Assembly: GCA_040218535.1 (NCBI GenBank)
Contig: JAVJRG010000012.1
Span: 1,302,001 to 1,366,000, forward strand
DNA from: Lacipirellulaceae bacterium
GTDB taxonomy: Bacteria; Planctomycetota; Planctomycetia; Pirellulales; Lacipirellulaceae
Direction: 5' to 3'
DNA: 64,000 bases
The translations under genes were made by a program, and so were the position numbers. Under the pieces are notes generated by a model. It saw only the letters and a program-made list of their open reading frames with translations, was not told where the DNA came from and ran no database searches. Of the stretch, positions 54,237 through 63,507 are shown piece after piece. Positions within the stretch are counted from its first letter, which is position 1; every line of letters starts with the position of its first letter.

Positions 54237-55838
54237 ATGCCCGATTCTTCTAGCCCAAAAATCGAACGTGCCCTCGTCAGCGTCAGCGACAAGACCGGAC
54301 TAGCTGAGTTCGCGAAGACGCTCGTCGACGCGGGCATCGAACTCTTTAGCACGGGTGGCACGCGAAAGCATCTCGAAGATGCGGGCCTGCCTGTAAGAGA
54401 CGTGGCCGATTACACGGGCTTTCCCGAGATGATGGATGGTCGGGTTAAGACGCTCCATCCGAGGGTCCATGGCGGGCTACTCTGTCGCCGCGATGATGAG
54501 AGTCACATGGCTGCCGCGCGCGAGCATGGCATCGAGATGTTCGACCTCGTAGTGGTGAATCTCTATCCCTTCGAGGAAACAATCGCCCGGGAGGATGTGA
54601 CGATTGAGGAAGCAATTGAGCAGATCGACATTGGCGGCCCGTCGATGGTGAGATCGGCGTCGAAGAACCATGCGTCAGTGACCATTGCGACTTCACCTGA
54701 GCAGTACTCAGAAATTGCCGAGCAGATCAAAGCCAATGGTTCGACGACGCCCGAGTTGCGTCGCCAGCTCGCGCTCGATGCCTTTACCATGACTGCAATG
54801 TACGACGTGGCGATCAGTAGTTACCTGGAATTCGTGAGCGAGGAGGAAGCAGAAGCCGCTGATGAGGGCTTGCAGGTCCCCGAAGAGGTTTCCATCGAAC
54901 TCGTGCATCGCGATTCCCTCCGCTACGGTGAGAATCCTCACCAGGAGGCCTTTCTCTTTGAGTTCGACGGCGCCTCGCCGAACAGCTTGGTCAACGCCGA
55001 ACAGCTCAACGGCAAAGAGCTTTCCTATAACAATTATCTTGACCTCGATGCGGCTCTAGCGATTGCCCGTTCACTCCCCTCCCCTGGAGTCGCTGTATTG
55101 AAGCACAACAATCCGTGCGGAGCCGCCACGGCTGCGACCCTCGGCGAAGCGATTGAGAAAGCTTGGGCTGGCGACCCGGTAAGTGCGTTCGGTTCGGTGC
55201 TGGGAGTCAACGTGCCCGTGGATGCAGCGCTGGCCGAGTGTCTGGCGGAGCCGGGGAAATTTGTTGAGGCGATTGTGGCGCCCGAATTTACTGGCGAAGC
55301 CCTGGAGATTCTCACCACCAAGCCGAAGTGGAAAGCGAATGTTCGGCTCCTGACCGTCGGCGAAGTTACGCCCGGTCACGGCCAGTACCAATGGAGGCAG
55401 ATTGATGGCGGGATGCTTTGCCAGACGGGGGACGATCTGCCGGACGAGCCCGGCGAGTGGAAAGTCGTCACCGAGGCCCAACCCACCGAAGAGCAACAGG
55501 CGGAGTTGGAATTCGCCTGGGCCGTTTGCCGTCATGTGAAGAGCAACGCGATTGTACTGACCCGTGATCAATCACTGGTCGGTGCAGGAGCCGGCCAGAT
55601 GAGCCGCGTCGACTCTGTTGAGATCGCAATCCGCAAGGCGGGCGACCGGGTGCAAGGCTCGGTGCTGGCCTCGGATGCGTTTTTCCCGTTCGACGATTCG
55701 ATCCACGCGGCCGCTGAAGCGGGAGTGACCGCCCTCATCCAACCCGGCGGGAGCCGCCGCGACGAGGAAGTCATCGCTGCCTGCAACCAGCACTGTCTGC
55801 CGATGGTGTTCACCGGAAAGCGGCATTTCAGGCACTGA
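54237..55838 (+). CDS. purH: bifunctional AICAR transformylase / IMP cyclohydrolase
   Basis: 533 residues, family-standard length. The N-terminal MGS-like domain (1-200; MDGRVKTLHPRVHGGLL) is IMP cyclohydrolase; the C-terminal domain (LKHNNPCGAA, then VKSNAIVLTRD) is AICAR formyltransferase. Together they carry out the last two steps of IMP synthesis in the cytoplasm. No other pur gene is nearby. It is followed by a strong stem without a T-tract at 55844-55880. Confidence 0.96.
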   Translation: MPDSSSPKIERALVSVSDKTGLAEFAKTLVDAGIELFSTGGTRKHLEDAGLPVRDVADYTGFPEMMDGRVKTLHPRVHGGLLCRRDDESHMAAAREHGIEMFDLVVVNLYPFEETIAREDVTIEEAIEQIDIGGPSMVRSASKNHASVTIATSPEQYSEIAEQIKANGSTTPELRRQLALDAFTMTAMYDVAISSYLEFVSEEEAEAADEGLQVPEEVSIELVHRDSLRYGENPHQEAFLFEFDGASPNSLVNAEQLNGKELSYNNYLDLDAALAIARSLPSPGVAVLKHNNPCGAATAATLGEAIEKAWAGDPVSAFGSVLGVNVPVDAALAECLAEPGKFVEAIVAPEFTGEALEILTTKPKWKANVRLLTVGEVTPGHGQYQWRQIDGGMLCQTGDDLPDEPGEWKVVTEAQPTEEQQAELEFAWAVCRHVKSNAIVLTRDQSLVGAGAGQMSRVDSVEIAIRKAGDRVQGSVLASDAFFPFDDSIHAAAEAGVTALIQPGGSRRDEEVIAACNQHCLPMVFTGKRHFRH

Positions 55839-55843
55839 TTCAA

Positions 55844-55880
55844 CCGCCTGGGGCTTAGCCGGGGCTAAGCCCCAAGCGGG
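55844..55880 (+). terminator. strong stem after purH
   Basis: Stem CCGCCTGGGGCTTAGCC / GGCTAAGCCCCAAGCGG with almost no loop. No T-run follows, so it may be an attenuator or a repeat unit as well as a terminator. Confidence 0.55.
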
Positions 55881-55894
55881 AAATATGCCTTAGA

Positions 55895-55924
55895 CTGGCA
55901 TTATTGGCCCATTTGGGTGATAAT
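55895..55924 (+). promoter_or_regulatory. possible promoter of the DUF1559 gene
   Basis: CTGGCA (55895-55900) and GATAAT (55919-55924) separated by 18 bases resemble a sigma-70 promoter about 110 bases before the start codon. Confidence 0.35.
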
Positions 55925-56034
55925 TGGTCAGTCAGGGCAAAAGAGCGGCAGAGTCGGGTCACATTGGCCGCTCATCGTCCGAGCAGCGCAAATTGCACGG
56001 ACCGGAACAGAACTTCTCTCAGAGGACTTATGCC

Positions 56035-57159
56035 ATGAAGTCAATCTCCATGCGTACCAATTTTTCAGACAAGAAGCCCAGTGGCTTTACGCTTGTCGAG
56101 TTGTTGGTTGTGATCGCCATTATCGGCGTGTTGGTCGGGCTATTGCTCCCGGCGATTCAAGCTGCTCGGGAGCGCGCTCGGCAAGCACAGTGTACGAATC
56201 GCCAGAAACAGATCTCGTTAGCAATGCAGAGCTACGCGACCACGGGTAGCAAGGGAGCATACCCTGGTTGGGCTCAAATGCAGAAGCTCGGGCCAGCTTC
56301 GGCGAACGCGGTCGGTAACAATGAAATCCCCATACCTTGGTCAGCGAAGTTGCTAAGCCAGCTTGATCGGCAAGGGCTGTGGGATCAGGTCGTTGACTCG
56401 AATGTCATTCTCAGCATGAATAATGCAGCGATCTACAACAATCTCCCGAAGATCGAAGAGTACGTTTGTCCGAGCCAATCACTGACGAACGATAAGCTCG
56501 CCGCTCTGACCTATGTGATGAATTCGGGCATGCACGATCCGGCGCCCAATTCGGGAGACATGCGAGGTACTTTCGCTAGTGACTTGAAGCCAAATGGTGT
56601 AGGACATGACCAGCGAACCCACCGAAGAGGCCCCGAAGTACGTCCCGGGGCCGACATGGAGGACGGTGCGTCTCAGACGTTTCTTCTTACGGAGAATATC
56701 CATAAAGACAACGATGTTGTTGGTTCAACAGGCATGCCTAGTACTTGGCTTGGTCCTGTCGTTGAGAATTTTCAAGGATCAGCACCATTTGAAATGACCT
56801 TGAATCCGGAGCAACGTTACGGATTCGTCTGGGAATATAATTCTAATAGTCCTCTGACGGTTTTCGCGGATGGCTATATGGCTCCGATTAATCGAGAATC
56901 CAGTCCCGCTCCGGCATCCTATGGTGCGGCTGGATTCATTTACGCTAGGCCTGCCAGTGATCATCCAGGGATTTTTATCGCGGCATTTTGTGACGGTGGT
57001 GTCAAGACACTCGATGAATCCATTTCTTATCAGGTCTATCAACAACTGATGACACCCGTCGGAGCCAAGGCCCGGGAAACCGAGGACACAACGACAGGGA
57101 GTCCGCCGAACTACCTGCAGGGTTTTATGAGCCCACCACTTTCGGATTCCGATTTCTAA
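56035..57159 (+). CDS. DUF1559 prepilin-type protein
   Basis: 374 residues from the ATG at 56035, with AGAGGA upstream. The type IV prepilin signal [19 protein letters not shown] has the cleavage Gly17, Phe18 and Glu22 (mature E5). The rest is the planctomycete DUF1559/SBP_bac_10 domain, closing with the H-X9-DG motif [13 protein letters not shown]. Planctomycete genomes carry dozens of such paralogues; they are thought to be pseudopilin-like surface proteins. Followed by a strong terminator. Confidence 0.94.
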   Translation: MKSISMRTNFSDKKPSGFTLVELLVVIAIIGVLVGLLLPAIQAARERARQAQCTNRQKQISLAMQSYATTGSKGAYPGWAQMQKLGPASANAVGNNEIPIPWSAKLLSQLDRQGLWDQVVDSNVILSMNNAAIYNNLPKIEEYVCPSQSLTNDKLAALTYVMNSGMHDPAPNSGDMRGTFASDLKPNGVGHDQRTHRRGPEVRPGADMEDGASQTFLLTENIHKDNDVVGSTGMPSTWLGPVVENFQGSAPFEMTLNPEQRYGFVWEYNSNSPLTVFADGYMAPINRESSPAPASYGAAGFIYARPASDHPGIFIAAFCDGGVKTLDESISYQVYQQLMTPVGAKARETEDTTTGSPPNYLQGFMSPPLSDSDF

Positions 57160-57191
57160 GAGTTGTTGAAACACAAGGTTTGCTACTCATG

Positions 57192-57227
57192 CCGGCGTCC
57201 TCTTAGGAGGTCGCCGGTTTTTCTTTT
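57192..57227 (+). terminator. rho-independent terminator after the DUF1559 gene
   Basis: CCGGCGTCCTC-TTA-GGAGGTCGCCGG stem followed by TTTTTCTTTT. Confidence 0.93.
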
Positions 57228-57327
57228 AGGTTGGTCGCGTTAGCATGGGTTAATTCCGCGCGAGCGTAGCTCGCGGGCTAATCTAAATGCACACTCCCCT
57301 TTGGTCCCCACCCCTTACCCCTCACTA

Positions 57328-58011
57328 ATGTCTGACACGACTCCCCTCGACACCTCGCTCCTTCCGCCGCGGCAGATGTTTCGTTTGGCCGTGGATGTGC
57401 AGCGGTGGGAGCCAAAGAAGGGAGAGACGGTCGAGAAAATCAAACTGAGTGAGGAGTACCGATTGCCGGAGTTTGGCGAGCTTGACGGACAGCCGACCAT
57501 CGCCGACGTGCGAATGGGCTGGAGCGTTAAGGGGCTTGTTTGGCAGGTGGCGGTTGAAGGCAAATCGCAATTACCCTGGTGTCGGGAAGGGCGGCTTGAA
57601 GAAAGCGACGGGCTGCAAGTCTGGGTCGATACGCGGGCGACACTCAATGTGCATCGGGCGAGCCGTTTTTGCCATCGCTTCTGTTTTCTGCCGCGAGGCA
57701 CAGGACGAGGCGAGGCGGAACCGATCGCTGAGCAGATCCTCATCAATCGGGCCCGCGAAAATGCCAGGCCAACGCGTCCACGCGAGTTACAGATTGCCTC
57801 CAAGGTCACCAGTAAAGGTTACACCCTGACGGTGTTTGCGATTGCCGACGCGCTTGGTGGCTACGATCCGGTCGGCCAACCACGACTCGGCTTTACCTAC
57901 GCGCTGCTCGATCGCGAGAAGGGTCTGCAGACGTTGGGCCTCGGGCCTGGATTTCCCTATGAGGAAGACCCCTCGTGTTGGGTCGAATTGCGGCTCGTTG
58001 ACGAATCGTAA
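57328..58011 (+). CDS. CBM9-like/DOMON-like protein
   Basis: 227 residues from the ATG of MSDTTPLDTS; a TTG 27 bases upstream is weaker. The fold hints (MGWSVKGLVWQVAVEG, then ESDGLQVWVDTRATLNVHRAS, split here) are those of carbohydrate-binding family 9 / DOMON-like beta-sandwiches in which an acidic DGLQVWVDTR segment is typical. No signal peptide, so unlike most relatives it would be cytoplasmic. Function not assignable. Confidence 0.72.
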   Translation: MSDTTPLDTSLLPPRQMFRLAVDVQRWEPKKGETVEKIKLSEEYRLPEFGELDGQPTIADVRMGWSVKGLVWQVAVEGKSQLPWCREGRLEESDGLQVWVDTRATLNVHRASRFCHRFCFLPRGTGRGEAEPIAEQILINRARENARPTRPRELQIASKVTSKGYTLTVFAIADALGGYDPVGQPRLGFTYALLDREKGLQTLGLGPGFPYEEDPSCWVELRLVDES

Positions 58012-58178
58012 AACCGCGCTCCGCTTGGTTGGAATCTCTGGCAAGGATTCTTATCTTTCAGGATAAAAGACGCCGCCTCAAAGATGCTATCGTCAATAGC
58101 AGCGTTGACTGGAGAATCAGCTTCTCCTCTGAGATTGAATTGCTAGAGAGTGCTGTTCCACGCGGAGCGTGGAGTTAC

Positions 58179-58216
58179 AAAAAAACGCCAGCCAACAAAT
58201 GTGTTGACTGGCGTTT
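58179..58216 (-). terminator. rho-independent terminator of the HC-x4-C repeat gene
   Basis: On the minus strand AAACGCCAG..CAACA / TGTTGG.TGGCGTTT followed by TTTTTTT, 26 bases downstream of the stop codon at 58242. Confidence 0.92.
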
Positions 58217-58241
58217 AATGTTTCTACTTTTGGCGTGGAGA

Positions 58242-58601
58242 CTAGGCGACCAACTCTTCCTCGTCGTGGTCGTGATCATCGCCTTTGCAGTCGTCTTTGC
58301 CGCAGTGAGCCAGAAGTTCTTCTTCCTTGTCGTGATCTTTGCCCTTGCAGTCGTCTTTGCCGCAGTGAGCTAGAAGTTCTTCTTCCTTGTCGTGATCCTT
58401 GCCCTTGCAATCATCTTTTCCGCAGTGGGCGAGTAGCTCTTCTTCTTTGTCGTGATCTTTGCCCTTGCAATCGTCTTTGCCGCAGTGGGCGATCGTGTTT
58501 TCTTCCTTGTCTTCCTTCTTCTTGCTCTTGGCAAAGTCGGCGGAGGCGAAGCAGAAGCTAGCGAGTGCCAGCACAGCGAGAGAGTAGCTAAGCGTTTTCA
58601 T
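58242..58601 (-). CDS. secreted protein of four exact 20-residue HC-x4-C repeats
   Basis: 119 residues. Signal peptide 1-21 (ending CFASA). Residues 24-38 are Lys/Glu-rich. From residue 39 the unit HCGKDDCKGKDHDKEE plus ELLA recurs with period 20 exactly four times (His-Cys at 39-40, 59-60, 79-80, 99-100); the last unit changes to DDHDHDEEE. Each unit offers two Cys, two His and many acidic residues, a likely metal-binding surface. The 60-base DNA repeats are nearly identical, so copy number may vary. I know no family with this repeat. Monocistronic, with its own terminator. Confidence 0.8.
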   Translation of the reverse strand: MKTLSYSLAVLALASFCFASADFAKSKKKEDKEENTIAHCGKDDCKGKDHDKEEELLAHCGKDDCKGKDHDKEEELLAHCGKDDCKGKDHDKEEELLAHCGKDDCKGDDHDHDEEELVA

Positions 58602-58796
58602 GTTTCTTAAGTCTCCAGGTTTATGGAAGCAACCTAGCAGAGCAGAAGCGCTGAGCCGGGCAGTCCCGTCCGATTGCGATAAAACCCATTGTAGGCAATA
58701 TCGATTCGCGAAATTAGTGAGAATCAGTACAAATTGCCCGAAGTTGGCTGATTTTGTCCGATTTCTCGGTTTGCTAGCGAAGGGCTTACCGTGTTT

Positions 58797-59936
58797 CTAG
58801 CGAACTTCTAACATCCGCTCCAAGGCGACCAGCGACCACCGGGCCGTTTCCTCGTCGACTTCGATCGTGTTCACTGGCGTGCCAGCGGTAAGATTCTCCA
58901 AAGTCCAGCAGAGATGTGCGAGATCGATCCGGTACATCGTGGCACACATGCAGACCACCGGCGACAGGAAGTGGATTTCCTGCTCGGGGTGATCTTGTTT
59001 GAGACGATTTACCAAATGGAGCTCGGTGCCAATGGCCCACTTCGTGCCAGCAGGGGCAGATTCGACGCACTCGATGATTTTGCCCGTGCTGCCCGACTCG
59101 TCGGCTAGCTCGAAGACCTCCTTCGGGCACTCGGGATGAACGAGGATTTTGATCCCCGGATGCTGCTCGCGGAACATCGCCACATGCTCTGGTTTGAACA
59201 TTTGGTGAACGCTGCAATGGCCCTTCCAGAGGATCACTTTGCTGCCCGTGATCTGCTCTTCGGTGCTTCCACCGAGGTCTTCAGCGAACGGATCCCACAC
59301 GGGCATCTGCTCTTCGGTGATATTCATTCCTAAGGCGGTGTTCCGACCTAGATGCTGATCAGGAAAGAACATCACCCTCTCGCCCCTCTGGAACGCCCAC
59401 TCAAGCGCCGCCTTCGCGTTGCTACTGGTGCAGACGATACCGCCGTGTTGGCCGACGAAGGCTTTTAGGCTGGCTGCCGAATTGATATAGGTGACGGGGA
59501 TGATTTTCTCGGTGTCGATTACCTCGGAGAGCTCGTCCCAGGCGTCTTCAATCTGGCGGATGCCTGCCATGTCGGCCATCGAGCAGCCGGCAGCCATGTC
59601 GGGAAGCATCACGCGGACACGCTTGCCATTGCGTTCGGCGAGCTTCTCTGGACGGTTGGCTAGGATGTCAGCCGTCTCAGCCATAAAGTGAACGCCACAG
59701 AAGGCAATCGCCCGGCAATCGGCGCTGTCGGCAGCCAGTTGGCTCAGCTTGTAGCTATCGCCGGTCAGGTCCGCGCGGGCGATCACTTCGTCTTGCTGGT
59801 AATGGTGGCCGAGGATGAGCAGTTCAGGCCCCATCTGCTGGCGGACGGCCTCGATACGCTCAATCAGCGCATCGTTTTCCAGCGACTTGTAGGGCTTCAG
59901 TTCGTGAGTTGGTGCAGGTTCGGCGAGAGTGGTCAT
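58797..59936 (-). CDS. nadA: quinolinate synthase
   Basis: 379 residues from the ATG at 59936; another ATG at 59978 would add 14 residues. NadA condenses iminoaspartate with dihydroxyacetone phosphate to quinolinate in NAD synthesis and carries a [4Fe-4S] cluster. Characteristic ILGHHYQQDEVI near the start, FCGVHFMAETADIL and CTSSNAK with cluster Cys, and HPECPKEVFELAD with another are all visible. nadB and nadC are not adjacent. Confidence 0.95.
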   Translation of the reverse strand: MTTLAEPAPTHELKPYKSLENDALIERIEAVRQQMGPELLILGHHYQQDEVIARADLTGDSYKLSQLAADSADCRAIAFCGVHFMAETADILANRPEKLAERNGKRVRVMLPDMAAGCSMADMAGIRQIEDAWDELSEVIDTEKIIPVTYINSAASLKAFVGQHGGIVCTSSNAKAALEWAFQRGERVMFFPDQHLGRNTALGMNITEEQMPVWDPFAEDLGGSTEEQITGSKVILWKGHCSVHQMFKPEHVAMFREQHPGIKILVHPECPKEVFELADESGSTGKIIECVESAPAGTKWAIGTELHLVNRLKQDHPEQEIHFLSPVVCMCATMYRIDLAHLCWTLENLTAGTPVNTIEVDEETARWSLVALERMLEVR

Positions 59937-60093
59937 TGCGGGAGAATACGCTATTGGGGTCGGTTGCCAGGGCTTCATTGTAGAAGAACGGTCTGGCCGA
60001 GGACAGCTAGCATGCCAGGAGGGCTAAGGCTAGCAACGACTTTACCTTCTGGGAAAGTTTTACCTGCGTGAGGGCCGATAAGTAACAGAGACC

Positions 60094-60480
60094 ATGAGTA
60101 CCGACGCCCCCACTGCCGAAACGAACTCCACGGAAGCTGCGCTGCCAGCGTATACCCGTAGCTTGCTAAAAGTGAGCCTGCCGGTCCGTGTTCAGTTGGC
60201 CGAGAAGAAGGAAAAAGTGAAGAACGTCGTAGAGATGGGGCCGGGCACCATTCTGACCTTCACGAAAAGATGCGATGAGCCACTTGAGCTGTTCGTTGAT
60301 AATCAGCCGATAGCCGTCGGTGAAGCAGTGAAGTTGGGCGACAAGTTTGGCTTTCGGATTCATGAGATCACACTTCCTAGCGAGCACTTCTACCTGGTGC
60401 GGCGTAAGGCCGAGGAGCGTGTTGAGGGTGGTGACGGCGAAGACGCAAGCGTCGCGGAAGAAGCTGGTGAGTCGTCGTAG
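60094..60480 (+). CDS. solitary FliN/SpoA-domain protein
   Basis: 128 residues. Residues about 25-105 match the SpoA (FliN/FliM C-terminal) domain: LLKVSLPVRVQLAEKK, then GPGTILTFTKRCDEPLELFV, then VGEAVKLGDKFGFRIHEI. SpoA domains build the flagellar C-ring or the type III secretion sorting platform. No flagellar or secretion gene is adjacent. The N- and C-terminal ends are acidic and low-complexity. It may be a stand-alone flagellar component or a reused scaffold. Ends 3 bases before a convergent gene. Confidence 0.85.
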   Translation: MSTDAPTAETNSTEAALPAYTRSLLKVSLPVRVQLAEKKEKVKNVVEMGPGTILTFTKRCDEPLELFVDNQPIAVGEAVKLGDKFGFRIHEITLPSEHFYLVRRKAEERVEGGDGEDASVAEEAGESS

Positions 60481-60483
60481 TGT

Positions 60484-61335
60484 TTAGCCGTCGAGCTTGC
60501 TCGGCGCTGAGTTTGCACTCGCTTCGGTTTCCTTATCATCGCTCTCTAAGTTCGGCCACCAGTCACGTTTCCAGAAATCGTCTTCCCAAAGGTTGCCGGT
60601 TTCGATCACGAGTCGATCGCGCTTCTTGTCGATGGCTCGGTTAAGCTTCTTGGTAAGCTTCGGCCCGGTCAGTTCGCTCTCGATATGCTTACGTAACGCG
60701 TCCCCCAGTTCGCGAACCAGGGGGCCTTTGGCGTTACTGACACGTCGCAGGTTCAACTCGACGAGTTTCAGGCGCGCGTCGGTAATTCTTGGATCAAGCG
60801 CGAGGCCCGGTTTGTCCTTGACTTTGCTGGCCGTGAAGCCTAGTTCGCAGTCGAGGTCCAATTCGACACGCAAGTCACCGACGATTTCTAGTGCAATCAG
60901 GTGAACGCCATAGTTGTAGACTTTCGCACGTGCCCAAGCATCGAGCGTTGTCGCAACTTTCAAAGTGAATCCGATTCGCCCTGCTTCTAGAGAGCGCAGA
61001 CCAGTGATTGCAACCCTTAGATTCTCTTCTGGTTCGACGAGCTTGATTCGGTAGTGTTTCCACGTGCCGTGGTTGACCTCTTTCTTGCGACGGCGGAGTT
61101 TCATTTTGAAGCCCTTTCCTTCGGTCCGCAAGCCGGTCGTGATCCGCTTCGTTGTGCCCCAGTCCTTCTGTTTGTCGTAAGCTTCGGGGATGGCTTGCCG
61201 GATGAGGGTGCTAAAATTCTTGGCGAGCGCTTCTTGTGCGGGGTTTTCGTTCACCGCGACGCTTGCGGTTTCGCCGTGCGTAAAGTTTACCCATGAGCAA
61301 GCGAGCAAAACGGTGGCAAGTGAGCGTTTGAGCAT
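60484..61335 (-). CDS. exported hypothetical protein
   Basis: 283 residues with a signal peptide (1-22, ending HGE). The middle is beta-rich with Lys/Arg-rich strands (KGFKMKLRRRKKEVNHGT); the C-terminal 80 residues are helical and charged. No motif was recognised. It sits alone; downstream is the convergent SpoA gene. Confidence 0.7.
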   Translation of the reverse strand: MLKRSLATVLLACSWVNFTHGETASVAVNENPAQEALAKNFSTLIRQAIPEAYDKQKDWGTTKRITTGLRTEGKGFKMKLRRRKKEVNHGTWKHYRIKLVEPEENLRVAITGLRSLEAGRIGFTLKVATTLDAWARAKVYNYGVHLIALEIVGDLRVELDLDCELGFTASKVKDKPGLALDPRITDARLKLVELNLRRVSNAKGPLVRELGDALRKHIESELTGPKLTKKLNRAIDKKRDRLVIETGNLWEDDFWKRDWWPNLESDDKETEASANSAPSKLDG

Positions 61336-61491
61336 AGCAAGCGTGTTAGAGTTCTCCGGCGAGCTGTTAGCTCGCGGCTACCTCATTAAAGCTGAGAGCT
61401 GACAGCCGAAAGCTGATAGACATAAACATGTCAAGCGGCGATTCAAGCGGGCATTAGAATTACGTTCAATAGCAACTTGTCGTTCGCCAAC

Positions 61492-61532
61492 AAAAAAGAA
61501 CCTGCCCCAGGCCCGAAAGCCCGAGACAGGTC
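61492..61532 (-). terminator. rho-independent terminator of the Cys-rich gene
   Basis: On the minus strand ACCTGTCTCGGGC-TTT-... pairs with the GGGGCAGGT side and is followed by TTCTTTTTT. It lies about 85 bases downstream of the stop at 61618. Confidence 0.8.
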
Positions 61533-61617
61533 CTCAGAGGGGGAATCCAAGTGATTCCTTAGCTCGTCGAAGTGTCCTGCATGATGCCTATTCGTTCGAC
61601 GAGTCGATTATCCATTC

Positions 61618-62769
61618 TTAGCGAACAAAGCTAGCGGAAACCACTTTGCGAGGTTGAGCGATCCGTGCGTTTGGATCGGCAACTGGCGCGGGTGGGATTG
61701 GAGCAGCTTCGGTTGGGACGCTGACTTCAGCGGGAGCCGAGGAAGCAGCAGAAGCACCAGCGGTGCATCCGCAGCTTGGAGCGGCGCCACAGCAGCCATC
61801 GTTGCAACCGCAGCTTGCTTCGCAGCAGCCGTTGCTGCATCCGCAAGAAGCTTCACAGCAACCGTTCGAGCATCCGCAAGAAGCTTCGCAGCAAGAAGAC
61901 TTGCAGCACTTCTTACGACCGAACAGCTTGCTCAAGAAGCAGCTACGCTTTTTCTTGCAGCAGCAGCTCGAAGCGCAACCGCAGCTTGCTTCGCAGCAAC
62001 CGTCGCTGCATCCGCACGAGGCTTCGCAGCAGTTGTCACCGCAGCAGCCATCGCCACAGCAGTCGTCGGCACATCCGCAAGAAGCTTCGCAGCAGCAGTC
62101 GTCACCGCAGCAGCCATCGCCGCAGCAGTTGTCTGAGCAGCCACAGCTTGCTTCGCAGCAGCAGCTTTTCTTGCGATTGAAGAGCTTGCTCAAGCAGCAG
62201 GTACGCTTCTTCTTGCAGCAGCAGCTTTGAGCAGCGCAACCGCAGGAAGCTTCGCAGCAGCTGTCACCGCAGCAGCCATCGCCGCAGCAGTCGTCAGCAC
62301 ATCCGCAAGAGGCTTCGCAGCAACCGTTACCACAGCAGCCATCGCCGCAGCAGTCGTCGGCGCAACCGCAGGAAGCTTCGCAGCATCCGTCACCGCAGCA
62401 GCCATCACCACAGCAGTCGTCTGAGCATCCGCACGAGGCTTCGCAGCAGCACTTGCTCTTACGGCTGAAGAGCTTGCTCAAGAAGCAGCTACGCTTCTTC
62501 TTGCAGCAGCAGCTCGAAGCGCAACCGCAGGAAGCTTCGCAGCAGTTGTCGCTGCATCCGCAAGAGGCTTCGCAGCATCCATCGCCACAGCATCCATCGT
62601 CACAGCCGCAGCAGTCGTCGGCACAGCCACACGACTTCTCGCAGCAACATTGGGGCTCACAGGAGTCGCAGCCACAGCCGCAACCGAGCATTTTGTCCAT
62701 CAAGCCGCCGTAGCTTTGGCTTGTCAGACAGATGCTCAACATGAGCGCTCCTAACAGTTTACCTTTCAT
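61618..62769 (-). CDS. secreted, extremely cysteine-rich repeat protein
   Basis: 383 residues, AGGAGA before the ATG. Signal peptide 1-22. By my count about 109 Cys (28 percent). The body is made of two short alternating units: CCEASCGC (thirteen times) and CCGDGCC-like units, joined by SDD/ADD. Three basic segments of the form KKKRxCxLSKLFxRK occur at about 90-105, 186-201 and 272-287. The last 50 residues are an ordinary Pro/Ala/Val-rich tail. No Cys-free globular domain is present. Either a heavily disulfide-linked wall protein or a metal sponge is possible; function unknown. Strong terminator follows. Confidence 0.88.
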   Translation of the reverse strand: MKGKLLGALMLSICLTSQSYGGLMDKMLGCGCGCDSCEPQCCCEKSCGCADDCCGCDDGCCGDGCCEASCGCSDNCCEASCGCASSCCCKKKRSCFLSKLFSRKSKCCCEASCGCSDDCCGDGCCGDGCCEASCGCADDCCGDGCCGNGCCEASCGCADDCCGDGCCGDSCCEASCGCAAQSCCCKKKRTCCLSKLFNRKKSCCCEASCGCSDNCCGDGCCGDDCCCEASCGCADDCCGDGCCGDNCCEASCGCSDGCCEASCGCASSCCCKKKRSCFLSKLFGRKKCCKSSCCEASCGCSNGCCEASCGCSNGCCEASCGCNDGCCGAAPSCGCTAGASAASSAPAEVSVPTEAAPIPPAPVADPNARIAQPRKVVSASFVR

Positions 62770-63507
62770 CGATCAACGTCTCCTATAACGTTGGGGACAC
62801 TTAAGGTGGGTGTGTCGGAAGTCGTCGACTTCGCTGGTATGCTCCGCACTCTCGCGTTGGTGTGTCGTGTTGACTTTGAGCGAGTGGCGTGGCGCCTTAT
62901 GGGTTGGCAGAGCGGCGGGAGTCGGGCTACCCAGCTCAAGTGGGCAACTTCGACACGTGGTTCTCATTGCGGCCGTCCCCGGGCAGTGTGTCGAACCTGG
63001 TCGAGCCAATCCATGACTCGAAACTCATCTGGGCCAGGAGTCCAACACTCGCAATGAGAGGTGGGCGTCGCCTCGTTCCTTTGCTGCACCTCGCTGTGAA
63101 CTAACGGTGCACCATGAAGCGACATCACGGACTATCGGCCCTGAGAAAGCAGGCGCTTGAGGATGCGGAAGTAATTTTCAGCAAGTGGTTTAGGTCAACT
63201 GTTGGGTAAACTTTGCCGGTCCGCGAAGCGGTTCTTGCGATACTGGTTGTCCGTTGGCGGAGCTGTGCGAGCGAGTAGAAATAGGGCGGAAAAGCTGCTA
63301 TGGTTTACCTAAGTTGACGTGCAGATTCGATCGTCTTTGTCAGTTTACGCAGCAGTCGGAAGAGTCGACTTCCGGGGAAACCATGCCCTAATCGTCACAG
63401 CTTCTCACTAGCAGCACGTCCGCTTGTCGAGTCATGCACCAACCAAGACAATAGTCCCTCCGGCATTCACGCCCCCGCCTTACCTACCTCTCCCCGAAGA
63501 GCTTGCA
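62770..63507. other. intergenic region between Cys-rich and quinoprotein-like genes
   Basis: 738 bases without a credible gene. Short frames have no homology or ribosome site. A weak inverted pair (GTCAACTGTTGGGTAAAC near 63194 and GGTTTACCTAAGTTGAC near 63303) may be a degenerate repeat. It should contain both divergent promoters. Confidence 0.4.

Noticed and set aside
58152-58177. Hairpin CCACGCGGAGCGTGG as a second terminator
   Set aside because: It lacks a T-tract and resembles the CGCGGAGCG repeat block seen at 51751; the adjacent stem with T-run is the better terminator.
61654-62430. Ala- and Gln/Ser-rich frames antisense to the Cys-rich gene
   Set aside because: Low-complexity shadows caused by the TGT/TGC repeats on the other strand.
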